Below, one piece after another: positions 18,887 through 19,007 of a DNA stretch of 19,007 nt. The stretch's first letter is position 1. The number at the start of each line of letters is the position of its first letter. The position numbers were made by a program, and so were the translations under genes. This stretch comes from Candidatus Falkowbacteria bacterium CG10_big_fil_rev_8_21_14_0_10_39_9 (GTDB lineage: Bacteria > Patescibacteriota > Patescibacteriia > Patescibacteriales > UBA12465): NCBI GenBank assembly GCA_002778645.1, contig PFAQ01000045.1:1-19007 (forward strand), read 5' to 3'. Below the pieces are notes generated by a model. That model had not been told where the DNA came from. It was given only the letters and a program-made list of their open reading frames with translations, and searched no databases.

Positions 18887-19007
18887 ATGTATCTAGAGAA
18901 GTTAGAAATTCAGGGTTTCAAATCTTTTGCCAATAAAAACTCCTTAGTTTTTCCTGGTATTATTGATGGTACCCGGCGGGGATTAACTGCGATTGTTGGC
19001 CCTAATG
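18887..19007 (+). CDS. smc: SMC chromosome-segregation ATPase, first 40 codons (runs off right edge)
   Basis: The visible N-terminus MYLEKLEIQGFKSFANKN, then LTAIVGPN, is the standard start of SMC proteins: the strand with GFKSF, and the beginning of Walker A (GPNGSGKS), which the window edge cuts. Residues 22-33 (VFPGIIDGTRRG) form a longer strand-turn insertion before Walker A than in most SMCs, where a short FxxGIT-type turn is usual. SMC-ScpAB organises and segregates the chromosome. No Shine-Dalgarno sequence is visible. Confidence 0.9.
   Translation, partial: MYLEKLEIQGFKSFANKNSLVFPGIIDGTRRGLTAIVGPN

Noticed and set aside
1..19007. CRISPR arrays, insertion sequences, prophage or attachment sites
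   Set aside because: No regularly spaced direct repeats, transposase, integrase or phage structural genes were seen; the only sizeable DNA repeat is the internal one in the zinc-ribbon gene.

Overview
The window looks like a chromosome segment of an uncultured, AT-rich Patescibacteria (Candidate Phyla Radiation, Parcubacteria-like) bacterium. The reasons are compact, mostly short genes, many short proteins without recognisable families, a CxxC-x17-CxxC zinc protein, TraR/DksA-type and type IV pseudopilin genes typical of that group, and an almost complete lack of Shine-Dalgarno sequences. The standard code fits: tsaE ends in TGA and no reading frame needs TGA as a sense codon. The phylum assignment is inference from gene content; no marker gene was compared.

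Layout. 1-1366 (-): N-terminal part of valyl-tRNA synthetase, divergent from a DHH phosphoesterase-like gene (+), followed by tRNA-Ile(UAU). 2882-3070 (-): a tiny lipoprotein with a TTG start, an unusually strong ribosome binding site and an operator-like inverted repeat over its promoter. 3230-7652 (+): a tight five-gene cell-envelope operon (MurG/MGDG-synthase-like glycosyltransferase, EamA transporter, membrane-anchored glycoside hydrolase, GT2 glycosyltransferase, DoxX-like protein). Its last gene overlaps a convergent DedA gene by 90 bp. 8305-9161 (-): a PlsC-like acyltransferase broken by two one-base frameshifts. 9298-11088 (+): TypA/BipA GTPase. 11156-11700: two small divergent genes of unknown function with face-to-face promoters. 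11822-11981 (-): tRNA-Gly and tRNA-Asp.

12146-14058 (+): an operon with a TraR/DksA zinc-finger protein, signal peptidase II (LspA), an unknown 229-residue protein and a zinc-ribbon protein. A further small cysteine-containing frame follows that is interrupted by an in-frame TAA. 14583-17470 (-): TsaE, an RGG-rich tandem zinc-ribbon protein, a degenerate receiver-like protein with a long palindrome-bearing leader, and a large pseudopilin with a duplicated domain. 17592-18147 (-): rplS (L19) apparently co-transcribed with tRNA-Leu and tRNA-Val. 18212-18778 (-): cytidylate-kinase-like gene, divergent from the first 40 codons of an SMC protein that runs off the right edge.

Themes. Translation and housekeeping genes (ValRS, TypA, TsaE, L19, five tRNAs) are interspersed with envelope functions (glycan operon, lipoprotein plus LspA, pseudopilin, DedA, acyltransferase). 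Many promoters can be read directly as TTGACN-17-TATAAT-like pairs, and they revise two gene starts (the DHH protein and the small protein at 11156). The least explained items are the glycan operon, the regulated lipoprotein, the twin ATTAGNCTAAT palindromes and the stop-interrupted frame at 14163-14558.
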